Shown here in pieces: positions 9,859 through 19,943 of a stretch of 64,000 nucleotides of DNA. The DNA is taken from NCBI RefSeq assembly GCF_000967865.1, contig NZ_JXRU01000023.1, forward strand, positions 1 to 64,000. Direction: 5' to 3'. Origin of the DNA: Microbacterium sp. SA39. Its GTDB lineage: Bacteria; Actinomycetota; Actinomycetes; Actinomycetales; Microbacteriaceae. Each line of letters opens with the position of its first letter. Position 1 is the stretch's first letter. The position numbers and the translations under genes were made by a program. Under the pieces are notes generated by a model. It ran no database searches and was not told where the DNA came from. It saw nothing but the letters and a program-made list of their open reading frames with translations.

Positions 9859-11022
9859 ATGGCACAGGCGACCATCCGCGAGATCGGGATCATCATGAAC
9901 GGCGTCTCCGGGCGCATGGGCTACCGCCAGCATCTGGTGCGCTCGATCCTCGCGATCCGCGACGCCGGTGGCATCGAGCTCCCCGACGGCTCCCGCGTCA
10001 CGGTGAAGCCGATTCTCGTGGGCCGCAGCGAAGCGAAGCTCGCCGAACTCGCCGCGCTGCACGACATCGAGGATTACACCACCGACCTCGACGCCGCCCT
10101 CGCCGACCCGCGATGGGAGATCTACGCCGACTTCCTGGTGACCAAGGCGCGGGCCTCGGCCATCCGCAAGGCGATCGCCGCCGGCAAGGCGATCTACACC
10201 GAGAAGCCGACCGCCGAGTCGCTCGAGGAGGCGCTCGAGCTCGCCCGCCTCGCCGAGAGCGCCGGCGTCAAGACCGGCGTCGTCCACGACAAGCTCTACC
10301 TGCCGGGTCTGCAGAAGCTCAAGCGGCTGATCGACTCCGGCTTCTTCGGCCGCATCCTCTCGGTGCGCGGCGAGTTCGGCTACTGGGTCTTCGAGGGCGA
10401 CTGGCAGCCTGCGCAGCGTCCGAGCTGGAACTACCGCTCCGAAGACGGCGGCGGCATCATCACCGACATGTTCCCGCACTGGAACTACGTGCTCGAGAAC
10501 CTGTTCGGCGAGGTCACGAGCGTGTACGCGCAGGCCGCGGTGCACATCGCAGACCGCTGGGACGAGAAGGGCGCGCACTACACCGCCACCGCCGAAGACG
10601 CCGCGTACGGGATCTTCGAGATCGAGGGCGGCATCATCGCCGAGATCAACTCCAGCTGGACGGTGCGCGTCAACCGCGACGAGCTCGTCGAGTTCCAGGT
10701 CGACGGCACGCACGGCTCCGCGGTCGTCGGGCTGTTCGGCGCGAAGATCCAGCCGCGCAACGCCACGCCCAAGCCGGTCTGGAACCCCGACCTGGAAGAC
10801 ACCCGCGACTACGACGCCGACTGGCAGAAGGTGCCGACCAACGACGTGTTCCTCAACGGCTTCCGCCAGCAGTGGGAGGAGTACCTGGTCTCCTACGTCG
10901 AAGGCACCGAATACCCGTTCGACCTGCTCGCCGGCGCCCGCGGGGTGCAGTTCGCCGAGGCCGGTCTCACTTCCAGCGCCGAGGGCCGCAAGGTCTCCCT
11001 GTCCGCGCTGACCCTGGACTGA
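9859..11022 (+). CDS. Gfo/Idh/MocA-family NAD(P)-dependent oxidoreductase
   Basis: 387 residues. The N-terminal Rossmann region has an unusual glycine pattern (GIIMNGVSGRMGYRQ) and the family's EKP catalytic lysine motif is at residues 115-117 (YTEKPTAES). The C-terminal half is the Gfo/Idh/MocA substrate-binding domain. Members oxidise or reduce a ring or polyol hydroxyl of sugars, inositols or sugar acids. It is the first gene of an operon with a DUF993 protein, two TIM-barrel isomerases, a LacI regulator and glycerate kinase, which points to stepwise breakdown of a carbohydrate; which one is not visible. Confidence 0.9.
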   Translation: MAQATIREIGIIMNGVSGRMGYRQHLVRSILAIRDAGGIELPDGSRVTVKPILVGRSEAKLAELAALHDIEDYTTDLDAALADPRWEIYADFLVTKARASAIRKAIAAGKAIYTEKPTAESLEEALELARLAESAGVKTGVVHDKLYLPGLQKLKRLIDSGFFGRILSVRGEFGYWVFEGDWQPAQRPSWNYRSEDGGGIITDMFPHWNYVLENLFGEVTSVYAQAAVHIADRWDEKGAHYTATAEDAAYGIFEIEGGIIAEINSSWTVRVNRDELVEFQVDGTHGSAVVGLFGAKIQPRNATPKPVWNPDLEDTRDYDADWQKVPTNDVFLNGFRQQWEEYLVSYVEGTEYPFDLLAGARGVQFAEAGLTSSAEGRKVSLSALTLD

Positions 11023-11025
11023 TCG

Positions 11026-12234
11026 ATGACGACCCTTCGACTCCTCGCCACCGACGGGAAGCTGACGGATGCCGCGCTGCACGCCGGCGGGTCTTTCACC
11101 CGGCCGGCATCCGCTCTGCGAAGTCGCGTCGCGTACGCCGCCGCGCACGTCGTGCCGAAGGTGCACGCCGACAACACTCCGGGCCGGCCCGCCGACATCG
11201 ACTGGGATTCGACCCTGGCCTTCCGCCGCAACGTCTACTCCTGGGGGCTCGGCGTCGCCGACGCCATGGACACCGCTCAGCGGAATATGGGGCTGGATGC
11301 CGCGGCGACCCGCGAACTCATCGCGCGCAGCGCCGCAGTCGCGCGGGAGGAGGGCGGCTCAGTCGTGGTCGGTGTCAACACCGATCACCTCACCGACTCG
11401 CACGTCTCGTTCGACCAGGTGATCGACGCGTACAAGGAGCAGCTGCACTTCACCGAGGAGCAGGGCGCGGGTCCGGTGCTGATGGCCTCACGGCATCTGA
11501 TTCGGGTCGCCACGAGCGCCGACGACTACCGCCGCGTGTACCGTGCGGTGCTCGAGTCGGCGACCGTGCCGGTGGTGCTGCACTGGCTCGGCACCGCCTT
11601 CGACCCGGAGCTCGCCGGCTATTTCGGCGCTGACGACTGGCAGACGGCATCCGAAGTCCTGCTCGACGTCATCGCGGAGGACCCGGGCAAGGTCGCGGGC
11701 GTGAAGATGAGTCTGCTGAACGCCGACTCCGAGATCTCGGTGCGCGAGCGGTTGCCGGAGGGCGTGCGCATGTTCACGGGTGACGACTTCAACTACGTGA
11801 GCCTGATCGGCGGCGACACCACCCGGTCGTTGAGCGACGAGCGAAGCGAGGAGACGAAACGCACATCGCGTACTCATTCCGACGCACTGCTCGGGGCCTT
11901 CGCCGCGATCACCCCGGTCGCCTCGGCGGGGATCCAGGCGCTCGACGCGGGCGACCCCTCCCGATACCTCGACATACTCGGTCCGACGGAGGAGCTCAGC
12001 CGCCAGGTGTTCGCCGCGCCGACCTTCTACTACAAGACGGGTGTCGCCTTCCTGTCGTGGCTGAACGGTCACCAGCCGGCGTTTCAGATGGTCGGGGGGC
12101 TCCACTCCGCGCGGAGTCTCCCGCACCTGAGCCGCATCGTCGAACTCGCGAACGCCTCGTTCGCCCTGGAAGATCCGGAGCTCGCCCGCGCACGCTGGCA
12201 CGGGATGCTGCGCCTGAACGGGGTGGACGTATGA
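11026..12234 (+). CDS. DUF993 protein (dihydrodipicolinate-synthase-like aldolase family)
   Basis: 402 residues, recognised as the DUF993 family, which is related to the DapA/N-acetylneuraminate lyase TIM barrels. Its ATG is three bases behind the dehydrogenase stop, without its own Shine-Dalgarno, so translation is probably coupled. These proteins recur next to Gfo/Idh dehydrogenases and sugar isomerases; a retro-aldol or dehydratase step is an inference. Oddity: residues about 267-280 (RSLSDERSEETKR) are encoded by a family-A REP element (11825-11862) that reads through in frame between VSLIGGD and a conserved-looking HSDALLGAF segment, so the protein carries a repeat-derived insertion. Confidence 0.8.
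   Translation: MTTLRLLATDGKLTDAALHAGGSFTRPASALRSRVAYAAAHVVPKVHADNTPGRPADIDWDSTLAFRRNVYSWGLGVADAMDTAQRNMGLDAAATRELIARSAAVAREEGGSVVVGVNTDHLTDSHVSFDQVIDAYKEQLHFTEEQGAGPVLMASRHLIRVATSADDYRRVYRAVLESATVPVVLHWLGTAFDPELAGYFGADDWQTASEVLLDVIAEDPGKVAGVKMSLLNADSEISVRERLPEGVRMFTGDDFNYVSLIGGDTTRSLSDERSEETKRTSRTHSDALLGAFAAITPVASAGIQALDAGDPSRYLDILGPTEELSRQVFAAPTFYYKTGVAFLSWLNGHQPAFQMVGGLHSARSLPHLSRIVELANASFALEDPELARARWHGMLRLNGVDV
11825..11862 (+). repeat. REP-like element, family A, inside a coding sequence
   Basis: GGTCGTTGAGCGA followed by GAGCGAAGCGA and GAGACGAAACGC. It matches the intergenic copies at 3679-3717 and 30767-30804, but here it is translated as part of the DUF993 protein. Confidence 0.85.
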
Positions 12235-13121
12235 CCAGCCCCGATCCGCGCCTGTCGCTCAACCAGGCGACCGTCAAGCACGCCGACCTCGCCACCGCGC
12301 TGCGCGTGACCGCGGATGCCGGCATCGAGGCCATCGGACTCTGGCGCGAGCCGGTCAACGAGGTCGGCCTCGACGTCGCCGCCCGGATGCTGACCGATTC
12401 GGGTCTACGCTTCTCGACGCACTGCCGCGGCGGATTCTTCACCCTGCCCGACGGGCCGGCGCGGGTCGCCGCGCTCGACGACAACCGCCGGGCGATCGAG
12501 GAGACCGCGACGCTGGCCGCCGCCGGCGCGACCGGATCGACCGCCGTGCTCGTGCTGGTCGCGGGAGGACTCCCCGAGGCGTCCCGCGACCTGATCGGTG
12601 CGCGCGAGCGCGTCCGCGACGCGATCGGCGCACTCGAGCCCGACGCGAAGGCCGCGGGAGTGACGCTCGCCATCGAGCCGCTGCATCCGATGTACGCGTC
12701 GGATCGGGCGGTCGTGTCGACGCTCGGGCAGGCGCTCGACATCGCCGCCGAGTTCGAGCCCGACGTGGTGGGAGCGGCCGTCGACACCTTCCACATCTGG
12801 TGGGACCCGCAGGTGCTCGAGCAGATCGGGCGCGCAGGGCGGGAGGGTCGCATCGCGACGTACCAGGTGTGCGACTGGAAGACCCCGCTCGAAGCCGACA
12901 TCCTGCTGTCGCGGCACTACCCCGGCGAAGGCGTGATCGACTTCGGGTCGCTGACGCGTGCCGTGATGGCCACGGGCTACGACCGCGACATCGAGGTCGA
13001 GCTCTTCCACGCCGACATCTGGGCGGATGCTCCTTCGAGCGTCGTCCGCCGCACCGCGGAGTCGTTCGCCGCGGCCGTCTCTCCGCATCTGCGCGGGGTC
13101 CCTGGTTCCACGAGAGGATGA
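12231..13121 (+). CDS. Sugar phosphate isomerase/epimerase-like TIM-barrel protein (first of two)
   Basis: 296 residues from the ATG overlapping the DUF993 stop (ATGA); a longer frame from 12057 only mirrors the upstream gene. It has the xylose-isomerase-like TIM-barrel (AP endonuclease 2 superfamily) pattern, with metal-ligand-like positions in TLAIEPLHPMY, GAAVDTFHIWWDPQ and IEVELFHADIW. Relatives isomerise or epimerise keto-sugars, or act as 3-keto-glycoside lyase subunits. The substrate is unknown. Its coupling to DUF993 and the second TIM-barrel gene places it in the same pathway. Confidence 0.85.
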   Translation: MTSPDPRLSLNQATVKHADLATALRVTADAGIEAIGLWREPVNEVGLDVAARMLTDSGLRFSTHCRGGFFTLPDGPARVAALDDNRRAIEETATLAAAGATGSTAVLVLVAGGLPEASRDLIGARERVRDAIGALEPDAKAAGVTLAIEPLHPMYASDRAVVSTLGQALDIAAEFEPDVVGAAVDTFHIWWDPQVLEQIGRAGREGRIATYQVCDWKTPLEADILLSRHYPGEGVIDFGSLTRAVMATGYDRDIEVELFHADIWADAPSSVVRRTAESFAAAVSPHLRGVPGSTRG

Positions 13122-13125
13122 ACGC

Positions 13126-13908
13126 ATGACCTCGATCCGCGCAGGGCTGTGCTCGGTGACGTTCCGGGAGTTCGCGCCCGAGCGGATCGTCGAGCTCGCG
13201 GCAGATGCCGGTCTCGAGGTCATCGAATGGGGAGGCGACCTGCACGTTCCTCCGGGGGACGTGGACCGCGCCGCGCACGTGGCGAAGCTCACGACCGATG
13301 CCGGACTCTCGGTCGCGTCCTACGGCTCGTACTTCCGCGCCGGGATCGACGAGCCGCTCACGCCCGTCCTCGACAGCGCGGAGGCCCTCGGCGCAGATCG
13401 CATCCGGATCTGGGCAGGCGATCTGGGCTCCGCCGACGCCACCGCGGCCTACTGGGGGACGACGGTCGCGCGGCTGCGGGCGGCAGCATCCGAGGCGGCA
13501 TCGCGGGGGATCGGACTGGCGCTCGAGTTCCACTCGGGGACGCTCGCCGACACGGCGCCGACGACACGTCGGCTGCTCGCTGAGGTGGGGCATCCGGCCC
13601 TGTCTACGTACTGGCAGCCCACCGTCTCGGCATCCGTCGACGTCGCGCTCGCCGAGTACGCGGCGCTCGCCGACCGCACGACGGCCGTGCACGTCTTCTC
13701 GTGGTGGCCCGAGGCGGAGCGACTGCCGCTGCGTGCGCGCGACGCCCTCTGGACGCGGCTCTTCGCCCAGGCGCAGACGGCTGCCGCCCCGCCGCGCGAC
13801 GCCCTGCTGGAGTTCGTGCCGGGTGACGATCCGGCGCTGCTCGCAGGGGAAGCGGCCGCACTCCGCGCCTACCTCGGGTGGCCGGAGCGCCGCCGTTCCG
13901 GCCAGTAG
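13126..13908 (+). CDS. Sugar phosphate isomerase/epimerase-like TIM-barrel protein (second of two)
   Basis: 260 residues from the ATG at 13126, four bases behind the previous gene and with GAGAGG about 8 bases upstream. It belongs to the same xylose-isomerase-like TIM-barrel superfamily as its neighbour but is clearly divergent in sequence. Ligand-like residues appear in LEVIEWGGDLHV, ALEFHSGTLAD and TAVHVFSWWPE. The two may form different steps or a hetero-oligomer, as seen with paired TIM-barrel subunits in C-glycoside and 3-keto-sugar lyases. That is inference. Confidence 0.82.
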   Translation: MTSIRAGLCSVTFREFAPERIVELAADAGLEVIEWGGDLHVPPGDVDRAAHVAKLTTDAGLSVASYGSYFRAGIDEPLTPVLDSAEALGADRIRIWAGDLGSADATAAYWGTTVARLRAAASEAASRGIGLALEFHSGTLADTAPTTRRLLAEVGHPALSTYWQPTVSASVDVALAEYAALADRTTAVHVFSWWPEAERLPLRARDALWTRLFAQAQTAAAPPRDALLEFVPGDDPALLAGEAAALRAYLGWPERRRSGQ

Positions 13909-13917
13909 GCTCTGGGC

Positions 13918-14985
13918 ATGAGTGCGCCTTCATCCCCGGATCCCGCACCGCTCGCGCGCCCGGCCCGCTCGGCACGAGGGGCTGCACCCACGCTGCATGA
14001 CGTGGCGAGAGCCGCCGGAGTGTCGCTCGCGACGGCATCCCGCGTGCTGAACGGCTCCGAGCGCACGGTGGCCGAGTCGTTCCGCGACCGGGTGCAGACC
14101 GCCGCTGCCGAACTCGGATACACCGCGAACGTCTCGGCACAGGCGACCGCGCGCGGATCGTCGCCCGTGATCGCGCTGCTCGTCGCCGATATCGCCGACC
14201 CCTACTTCGGATTGATCGCCTCCGGCGTCGCGCGCGGCGCCGATGAGCACGGCCTCGTCGTGACGATCGCGATCACCGAACGCGACCCTGAGCGCGAGGC
14301 GCGGATCGTGCGCGCGCTCCGTGGTCAGCGCCCCCGCGGCCTGATCCTCGCGGCGTCACGCTCCGGAGAGCCCATGGAGTCGGAGACCGCCCGGGAGCTC
14401 GCGGAGTTCGCGCGGCTCGGCGGCCGGACGGTCACCTTCGGCCCCGACGGCGTCGGGGAGCGCCGCGTGGAGATCGACAACCGCGCGGGAGCCGAGGCGC
14501 TCGGCCGCCGCATGGCGGAGCGCGGTTACCGCGTGGCCATCGCGATCGGCGCCGCGGAGGGAGTGCGCACGTCCGATGAGCGTCTCGCCGGTTTCCGCGC
14601 AGGATTCGAGTCCGTCGGCGGAACGATCGGTCGCGTCCTGCGCGGAGACTTCCGGCGCGAGTCGGGAGCGGCTGCGATGGCGGCGGCGCTCACGGCGGGC
14701 GTGGAGAAGGGCGCCCTGGTCTTCGGCATCAGTGATGTCGTTGCGATCGGCGCGATGGCGGCGATCCGCGGGGCCGGACGCGAGGTCGGTGCGGACATCG
14801 CGGTCTGCGGCTTCGACGACGTGCCGTCGAGCAGCGACGTCACTCCCGCGCTCACCACGGTGCGCGTACCGCTGACCGAGGTCGGATACCAGGCCTTCCG
14901 GGCGACGGTCGATGCGGACTGGCAGCAGCCTCCGCTCCCGCTCGAGGTCATCGTGCGCGACAGCACTCCCGAGGCGGCCGCGTGA
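13918..14985 (+). CDS. LacI-family transcriptional regulator
   Basis: 355 residues. The headpiece is PTLHDVARAAGVSLATASRVLNGSERTV, followed by the hinge and a PBP1-like ligand domain (FGLIASGVARGADEHG; GFDDVPSSSDVTPALTTVRVP). It probably represses its own operon through the operator at 9801-9816; the adjacent glycerate kinase overlaps its stop by four bases. Start: TAGGCT (13906-13911) ends 6 bases before the ATG and there is no Shine-Dalgarno, so besides read-through from 9.8 kb the gene appears to have its own leaderless promoter, whose -10 overlaps the upstream stop codon. Confidence 0.9.
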   Translation: MSAPSSPDPAPLARPARSARGAAPTLHDVARAAGVSLATASRVLNGSERTVAESFRDRVQTAAAELGYTANVSAQATARGSSPVIALLVADIADPYFGLIASGVARGADEHGLVVTIAITERDPEREARIVRALRGQRPRGLILAASRSGEPMESETARELAEFARLGGRTVTFGPDGVGERRVEIDNRAGAEALGRRMAERGYRVAIAIGAAEGVRTSDERLAGFRAGFESVGGTIGRVLRGDFRRESGAAAMAAALTAGVEKGALVFGISDVVAIGAMAAIRGAGREVGADIAVCGFDDVPSSSDVTPALTTVRVPLTEVGYQAFRATVDADWQQPPLPLEVIVRDSTPEAAA

Positions 14986-16085
14986 CCCGCGTCGTCCTCG
15001 CCCCGGACAGCTTCAAGGGCACGATCACGGCGGCGGATGCCGCGGCGGCGCTCGAGTCGGGGTGGACCGAGGTCGACCCCGGCGCGGAGTTCATCCATCG
15101 CCCCATGGCCGACGGCGGCGAGGGTACGGTCGCAGCTTTCGCGGCGGCGGTTCCGGGAGCCACGCGCATGCCCGTCGCGGTCGAAGGGCCGACCGGCGCG
15201 ATGATCGACACGACGTGGCTGCTGCTGCCGCCGACCGTCGATGCGCCGCAGGGCACCGCGGTGATCGACCTCGCCTCGACCTCGGGCATCGAACTCCTCG
15301 ATCGGCTGCGACCGTGGGATGCCGACACGACCGGCTTCGGCCAGGCGATCGCCGCCGCACTCGATCACGGCGTCTCGCGCGTCGTCGTCGGCATCGGCTC
15401 CAGCGGGTCCACCGACGGCGGGACGGGGATGCTGACCGCCCTCGGCGCGCGCTTCCTCGATGCCGCGGGCGCTCCGGTCCTGCGCGGCGCCCGCGGGCTC
15501 GCCGGCATCGCCTCGGTCGATCTGGCCGGTCTCCGCGCCGCGCCGGACGTGCGCGTGCTCACCGATGTCACCAACCCGCTCATCGGACCGCGCGGCGCCT
15601 CGGCCGTCTTCGGACCGCAGAAGGGGCTGAACTCGGTCGCCGACATCACGCTCGCCGATCGGGGCCTCGGCCGGCTCGCCGTGCTCCTGGGTCTGGACGC
15701 GGATCTGCCCGGCACGGGCGCGGCCGGCGGCACCGGCGGGGCGCTCGTCGCGTGGGGCGGCGTGCTGGCGCCGGGAGCCGCGGAGGTCGCGCAGCTGATC
15801 GGACTGGCCGACGCGATCGCCGCTGCCGACGTCGTCATCACCGGCGAGGGCTCGTACGACGGGCAGTCCGGTGACGGCAAAGTGCCCTCGTTCATCGCGA
15901 CCCTCGCGGCGGATGCCGGCGCTCAGGCCCTCCTCGCCGCCGGACGCATCACGGAAGACGCGGACACCGACCTGTTCGCGGCATCCGCTTCGCTCACCGA
16001 CCTGGCCGGGTCATCGGATGCCGCGCTCGCCGAGCCCGCCCGCTGGCTGCGGGCAGCCGGCGCCGAGCTCGCCCGCGGGCGTTAG
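14982..16085 (+). CDS. Glycerate kinase (GlxK/GarK family)
   Basis: 367 residues, starting in the ATGA/GTGA-type overlap with the LacI gene. The N-terminal [15 protein letters not shown] and MADGGEGT are hallmarks of the type-1 glycerate kinase family, and [15 protein letters not shown] lies near the C-terminus. It phosphorylates D-glycerate to 2- or 3-phosphoglycerate, feeding lower glycolysis. As the last gene of the 9859-16085 operon it suggests that the pathway yields glycerate, directly or via tartronate semialdehyde. It converges with pgm and the two overlap by four bases (TTAG). Confidence 0.93.
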   Translation: MTRVVLAPDSFKGTITAADAAAALESGWTEVDPGAEFIHRPMADGGEGTVAAFAAAVPGATRMPVAVEGPTGAMIDTTWLLLPPTVDAPQGTAVIDLASTSGIELLDRLRPWDADTTGFGQAIAAALDHGVSRVVVGIGSSGSTDGGTGMLTALGARFLDAAGAPVLRGARGLAGIASVDLAGLRAAPDVRVLTDVTNPLIGPRGASAVFGPQKGLNSVADITLADRGLGRLAVLLGLDADLPGTGAAGGTGGALVAWGGVLAPGAAEVAQLIGLADAIAAADVVITGEGSYDGQSGDGKVPSFIATLAADAGAQALLAAGRITEDADTDLFAASASLTDLAGSSDAALAEPARWLRAAGAELARGR

Positions 16086-17773
16086 CCGCCGAGCGCCGCC
16101 GACACCACGGCGCGGGCCTCGGCCTGCACCTCGGCGAGGTGCTCGGGGCCGCGCAGGCTCTCGGCGTAGAGCTTGTACACGTCTTCCGTGCCCGAAGGGC
16201 GCGCGGCGAACCAGGCGTGCTCGGTCTGCACCTTGAGTCCGCCGATCGCGGCGCCGTTGCCGGGGGCCTGCGACAGCTTCGCCGTGATGTCCTCACCGGC
16301 GAGGGTCGTCGCCGTCACGGCATCCGGCGACAGCTTGCCCAGCGTCGCCTTCTGCTCGGGCGTCGCCGGCGCGTCGACGCGCTGGTAGGCGGAGGACCCG
16401 AAGGCCTTCTCGAGTTCGGCGTAGCGCTCCGACGGGGTCTTGCCCGTCACCGCGAGGATCTCGGCGGCGAGCAGACAGAGCAGGATGCCGTCCTTGTCGG
16501 TCGACCAGACCGAGCCGTCCTTGCGGAGGAACGACGCACCCGCCGACTCCTCCCCGCCGAACGCGACGGAGCCGTCCAGCAGCCCGGGCACGAACCACTT
16601 GAAGCCGACGGGCACCTCCAGCAGGCGACGGCCGAGCGACTCGGCGACGCGGTCGATGATCATCGACGACACGAGGGTCTTGCCGATGGCGGCATCCCGC
16701 GGCCACTCGTTCCGGTGCGAGAACAGGTAATCGATCGCGACGGCGAGGTAGTGGTTCGGGTTCATCAGCCCGGCATCCGGGGTGACGATGCCGTGCCGGT
16801 CGGCGTCGGCGTCGTTGCCGGTGAGCACGTCGTAGTCGCTCTTCTTGGCGACGAGGGACGCCATCGCCGACGGCGACGACGGATCCATCCGGATCTTCTC
16901 GTCCCAGTCCAGCGTCATGAAGCGCCAGGTCGGGTCGACCTCGGGGTTGACGACCGTGAGGTCGAGATCGTGGACCTCGGCGATCAGGGCCCAGTACTCG
17001 ACGGATGCTCCGCCGAGAGGATCCGCACCGATGCGCACGCCCGCGCGGCGGATGGCGTCGATGTCGATGATCGAGGGGAGGTCGCGCACGTACGCGTCGC
17101 GGAAGTCATACCCGGTGATCGCGTCCCAGTCGACATCGGCGAAGCGCGCGCGCTTGACGCCCTGAAGGCCGGTCGCGATCAGCTCGTTCGCGCGGTCGGC
17201 GATCCAGCCCGTGGCATCCGTGTCGGCCGGCCCGCCGTGCGGCGGGTTGTACTTGAAGCCGCCGTCGCGCGGCGGGTTGTGCGACGGGGTGACGACGATG
17301 CCGTCGGCGCGGCCGGCGTTGTATTCCGGCGACCCGTCCGTGGGTCCCTGCCCTTCGACGGGCTCAGGAACCGCGCGAAGGGCGCGGTTGTACGTGAGGA
17401 TCGCGTGGCTGAGCGCCGGGGTCGGCACGTACGAGTCACGGGAGTCCACGCGCACGTCGACCCCGTTCGCGAGCAGCACTTCGATCGCGCTGCGCTCGGC
17501 GGGGAGGGAGAGCGCGTGCGTGTCGCGGCCGAGGAAGAGCGGCCCGGTGATGCCCTGCGCGGCGCGGTAGTCGACGATCGCCTGCGTGGTGGCGAGGATG
17601 TGCGTCTCGTTGAAGCTGTTCGACAGCGATGAGCCGCGATGCCCGCTCGTGCCGAAGACGACGCGTTCGGCGGCTACCTCGGGGTTCGGCACACGGTCGT
17701 AGTAGGCGGCGATCAGCTCGTCGACATCGATCAGGTCAGTGTCCTCCGCGGGGAGGCCGGCACGGCTCGTCAT
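16082..17773 (-). CDS. pgm: Phosphoglucomutase (alpha-D-glucose phosphate-specific)
   Basis: 563 residues. The catalytic serine motif [11 protein letters not shown], metal-binding [10 protein letters not shown] and C-terminal sugar-phosphate loop RPSGTED are all present. It interconverts glucose-1-phosphate and glucose-6-phosphate, linking the Leloir pathway upstream in this window to glycolysis. The chosen ATG at 17773 has CAGACT 6 bases upstream, the leaderless spacing; the frame stays open to 19135 but that part is antisense to pheA. Oddity: residues about 134-144 ([11 protein letters not shown]) are encoded by a family-B repeat at 17344-17373, inserted just before the active-site serine segment. 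Confidence 0.95.
   Translation of the reverse strand: MTSRAGLPAEDTDLIDVDELIAAYYDRVPNPEVAAERVVFGTSGHRGSSLSNSFNETHILATTQAIVDYRAAQGITGPLFLGRDTHALSLPAERSAIEVLLANGVDVRVDSRDSYVPTPALSHAILTYNRALRAVPEPVEGQGPTDGSPEYNAGRADGIVVTPSHNPPRDGGFKYNPPHGGPADTDATGWIADRANELIATGLQGVKRARFADVDWDAITGYDFRDAYVRDLPSIIDIDAIRRAGVRIGADPLGGASVEYWALIAEVHDLDLTVVNPEVDPTWRFMTLDWDEKIRMDPSSPSAMASLVAKKSDYDVLTGNDADADRHGIVTPDAGLMNPNHYLAVAIDYLFSHRNEWPRDAAIGKTLVSSMIIDRVAESLGRRLLEVPVGFKWFVPGLLDGSVAFGGEESAGASFLRKDGSVWSTDKDGILLCLLAAEILAVTGKTPSERYAELEKAFGSSAYQRVDAPATPEQKATLGKLSPDAVTATTLAGEDITAKLSQAPGNGAAIGGLKVQTEHAWFAARPSGTEDVYKLYAESLRGPEHLAEVQAEARAVVSAALGG
17344..17373 (-). repeat. Family-B repeat (CCTGAGCCCGTCGAAGG) inside pgm
   Basis: On the minus strand the core is GGTTCCTGAGCCCGTCGAAG, read in the pgm frame as VPEPVEGQ. 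The same core, CCTTCGACAGGCTCAGG, recurs at the first codons of cydC (61702-61718). Confidence 0.8.
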
Positions 17774-17860
17774 CCTCTCAGTCTGCCCCCTGATCGCGGG
17801 GACCGCATCCGTCTTGACATCCGAACGTCCGGTGCGACACCGGGGGATAGGCTGAACGCC

Positions 17861-18802
17861 GTGACTGAACGCCGCACCTACAGCTATCTCGGCCCTGCCG
17901 GAACCTTCACGGAAGCGGCTCTCGACCAGGTCGCCGAGGCGCGAGGCCAGGACTGGCGCCCGGTGCACAACGTGGGCGAGGCGCTCGACGACGTGCTCGA
18001 GGGACGCAGCGACGCGGCGATGATCGCGATCGAGAACTCGATCGAGGGCGGTGTCTCCACCACGCAGGATGCGCTGGCGACGCTGCCGGGTCTGCGGATC
18101 ATCGGCGAGTACCTCGTGCAGGTGAACTTCGTGCTCGTCGCCCCGCGCGGCACCACGCTCGACCAGGTCGAGGTCATCGCGGCGCACCCCGTCGCGTACG
18201 CGCAGTGCCACGGCTGGCTCGGCGCGAACGTGCCCTCGCATTCGCACGTGCCCGCCGCGAGCAACGTCGCCTCGGCCATCGGCGTGCTCGACGGCTCGCT
18301 CCCCGCGCAGGCGGCGATCGCGGCTCCCGGGATCGTGAAGCACTACGACGTGGACGTGCTGGCCGAGGGCATCGGAGACAACGCGCAGGCCGTGACCCGC
18401 TTCGTGCTGGTCACCCGCACGACCACTCCGCCCGAGCCGACGGGCGCCGACAAGACGTCGCTCATCGTCGAGCTGCCGCACGACCACCCCGGGTCCCTCC
18501 TCGAGATGCTCGAGCAGTTCTCGACCCGCGGGATCAACCTGTCCCTCATCGAGTCGCGCCCGATCGGCGATGAGCTCGGCCGCTACCGGTTCGTGATCGA
18601 TGCCGACGGGCATGTCGAGCACGAGCGGATGGCGGATGCGCTCCTCGGCATCCGCCGGTTCAGTCCTCGCGTGGTGTTCCTCGGGTCGTATCCGCGCGCC
18701 GATCGGCAGATCGTGCAGTACCCCGACCGCTACGCCGACGACGTGTTCGTCGAGGCGCGCGACTGGCTCCGCGGCCTCCTCTCCGGCGAGCCCGCGGAGT
18801 AG
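17861..18802 (+). CDS. pheA: Prephenate dehydratase
   Basis: 313 residues from a GTG. The substrate domain opens with [15 protein letters not shown] and contains [16 protein letters not shown] and the VTRFVLV end. Residues about 200-275 form a regulatory ACT domain with the phenylalanine-binding ESRP motif (SLIESRPIG). It converts prephenate to phenylpyruvate in phenylalanine synthesis and is expected to be feedback-inhibited by Phe through the ACT domain. There is no chorismate mutase domain, as usual in actinobacteria. The GTG lies 7 bases behind TAGGCT (17848-17853) with no Shine-Dalgarno, indicating a leaderless message. It is monocistronic and divergent from pgm. Confidence 0.95.
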   Translation: MTERRTYSYLGPAGTFTEAALDQVAEARGQDWRPVHNVGEALDDVLEGRSDAAMIAIENSIEGGVSTTQDALATLPGLRIIGEYLVQVNFVLVAPRGTTLDQVEVIAAHPVAYAQCHGWLGANVPSHSHVPAASNVASAIGVLDGSLPAQAAIAAPGIVKHYDVDVLAEGIGDNAQAVTRFVLVTRTTTPPEPTGADKTSLIVELPHDHPGSLLEMLEQFSTRGINLSLIESRPIGDELGRYRFVIDADGHVEHERMADALLGIRRFSPRVVFLGSYPRADRQIVQYPDRYADDVFVEARDWLRGLLSGEPAE

Positions 18803-18837
18803 CCCGCCGGCGCCGCCGCGGATCAGTCCGGGCGTGG

Positions 18838-18895
18838 GCTGGATCACAAATGCGGGTGCGGCAGTCGTTTCGCCAGCATTTTCGATCCACCCTGG
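18838..18895. repeat. Hairpin repeat copy 1, upstream of the DUF559 gene
   Basis: It begins GCTGGATCACAAATGC and ends GCATTTTCGATCCACCCTGG. The terminal TGGATC/GATCCA and AATGC/GCATT segments pair across a 22-base centre. A second copy in the same orientation lies directly behind the DUF559 gene (19944-20001). Confidence 0.8.
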
Positions 18896-19015
18896 TTCAG
18901 GCGCGAGCGGGAGGGCGTCTGCACCGGCGGGTCGGGGCGGGGGAGTTCGCACAGGGGCCGGCGGAGACGCGATAGGGGACGACGGTGGGGTGCGTCGTGT
19001 TGCGAGCATTGCTCC

Positions 19016-19942
19016 ATGCGTCATCGGATCGAGCTCCCCGCGCGCCTGGGTGCGCAGTTCAGCGTCCAGCAGGCGGCATCGGCTGGTGTGCGCCGTGGAC
19101 GAACGGATGCCGCCGACCTCGACCGCCCGTTTCACGGTGTCCGCTCAGTGTCAGCGCCGACGACGTTCCGTGCCCTCGTCGACTGCTATCTGCCGCGGAT
19201 GCGACCCGGTCAGAGGATCGTCGGCCGGAGCGCTGTGCGTCTGTGGGCCCTGCCCTTCCCGGAGAAATGGCGAGCGACCGAACCACTCGAGATCGCCGCA
19301 CCGCAGGAGAACAGCCCTCCGCGGGCACACGGCGTGACAGGACGTCATCTGCAGGCGGCGCGGGCTCAGACCTGGCGCGTCGGGGGTGCGCCCGTGGTCG
19401 ATCCGATCGCCGCCGTCTTCAGCTGCGCGCGCGAGCTGTCCGTTGCCCACCTGGTCATGCTGCTCGATGCGGTCGTCACCGACAGCATGAACTACCCGGG
19501 CGTGGCTGAGGTTGCTCGCCCGAGGTCTACGCTCGCAGATCTCCGGACACGGCTCATCGAATGGGGACGATTCCCTGGTAGTGCGGACGTGCGCAGGGCA
19601 CTGCGCAGGGCTCGGGAAGGAGTGGAATCCCCGAAGGAGACCGAGACGCGGCTGACGATCGTGGATGCCGGCCTCCCGGAGCCCGCGGTGCAGTTCGAGC
19701 TGCATGTCGGAGGCCGCCTCGTCGCACGGATCGACCTCGCGTACCCGGAGTGGCTGATCGCGGTCGAGTACGAGGGAGATGGCCATCGCACGGACAAGGC
19801 GCAATGGCGCAGGGACATCGCCCGTCAGCGCGAGCTGGAGGAACGGGGCTGGATCGTGATCCGCCTGACCCAGCAGGATCTCACCCATCCGGGCCCGTTT
19901 CTCGCCCGCATCCGCTCGGCGATCGCCGAACGTTCGGTCTGA
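19016..19942 (+). CDS. DUF559 (Vsr-like) endonuclease-domain protein
   Basis: 308 residues. The first ~180 residues resemble the N-terminal region of AbiEi-like/DUF559 proteins. The C-terminal ~100 residues form a Vsr-like PD-(D/E)xK domain: the helix ESPKETETR (204-212), catalytic candidates D240 ([10 protein letters not shown]), E251 and E253 (VEYEGDGH), then the conserved [20 protein letters not shown]. The fold suggests a nicking or restriction-type nuclease. These genes are common but uncharacterised in actinobacteria. The gene is alone between pheA and a small gene, and is bracketed by two copies of a ~58-base hairpin repeat, the second starting two bases after the stop, which hints at a mobile or repeat-processing role. 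No helicase or methylase partner is present. Confidence 0.8.
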   Translation: MRHRIELPARLGAQFSVQQAASAGVRRGRTDAADLDRPFHGVRSVSAPTTFRALVDCYLPRMRPGQRIVGRSAVRLWALPFPEKWRATEPLEIAAPQENSPPRAHGVTGRHLQAARAQTWRVGGAPVVDPIAAVFSCARELSVAHLVMLLDAVVTDSMNYPGVAEVARPRSTLADLRTRLIEWGRFPGSADVRRALRRAREGVESPKETETRLTIVDAGLPEPAVQFELHVGGRLVARIDLAYPEWLIAVEYEGDGHRTDKAQWRRDIARQRELEERGWIVIRLTQQDLTHPGPFLARIRSAIAERSV

Positions 19943-19943
19943 T

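Noticed and set aside
17774-19135. N-terminal extension of phosphoglucomutase by 450 residues
   Set aside because: The open frame continues antisense to pheA, but Pgm family sequence begins at 17773, where a leaderless-type promoter also sits.
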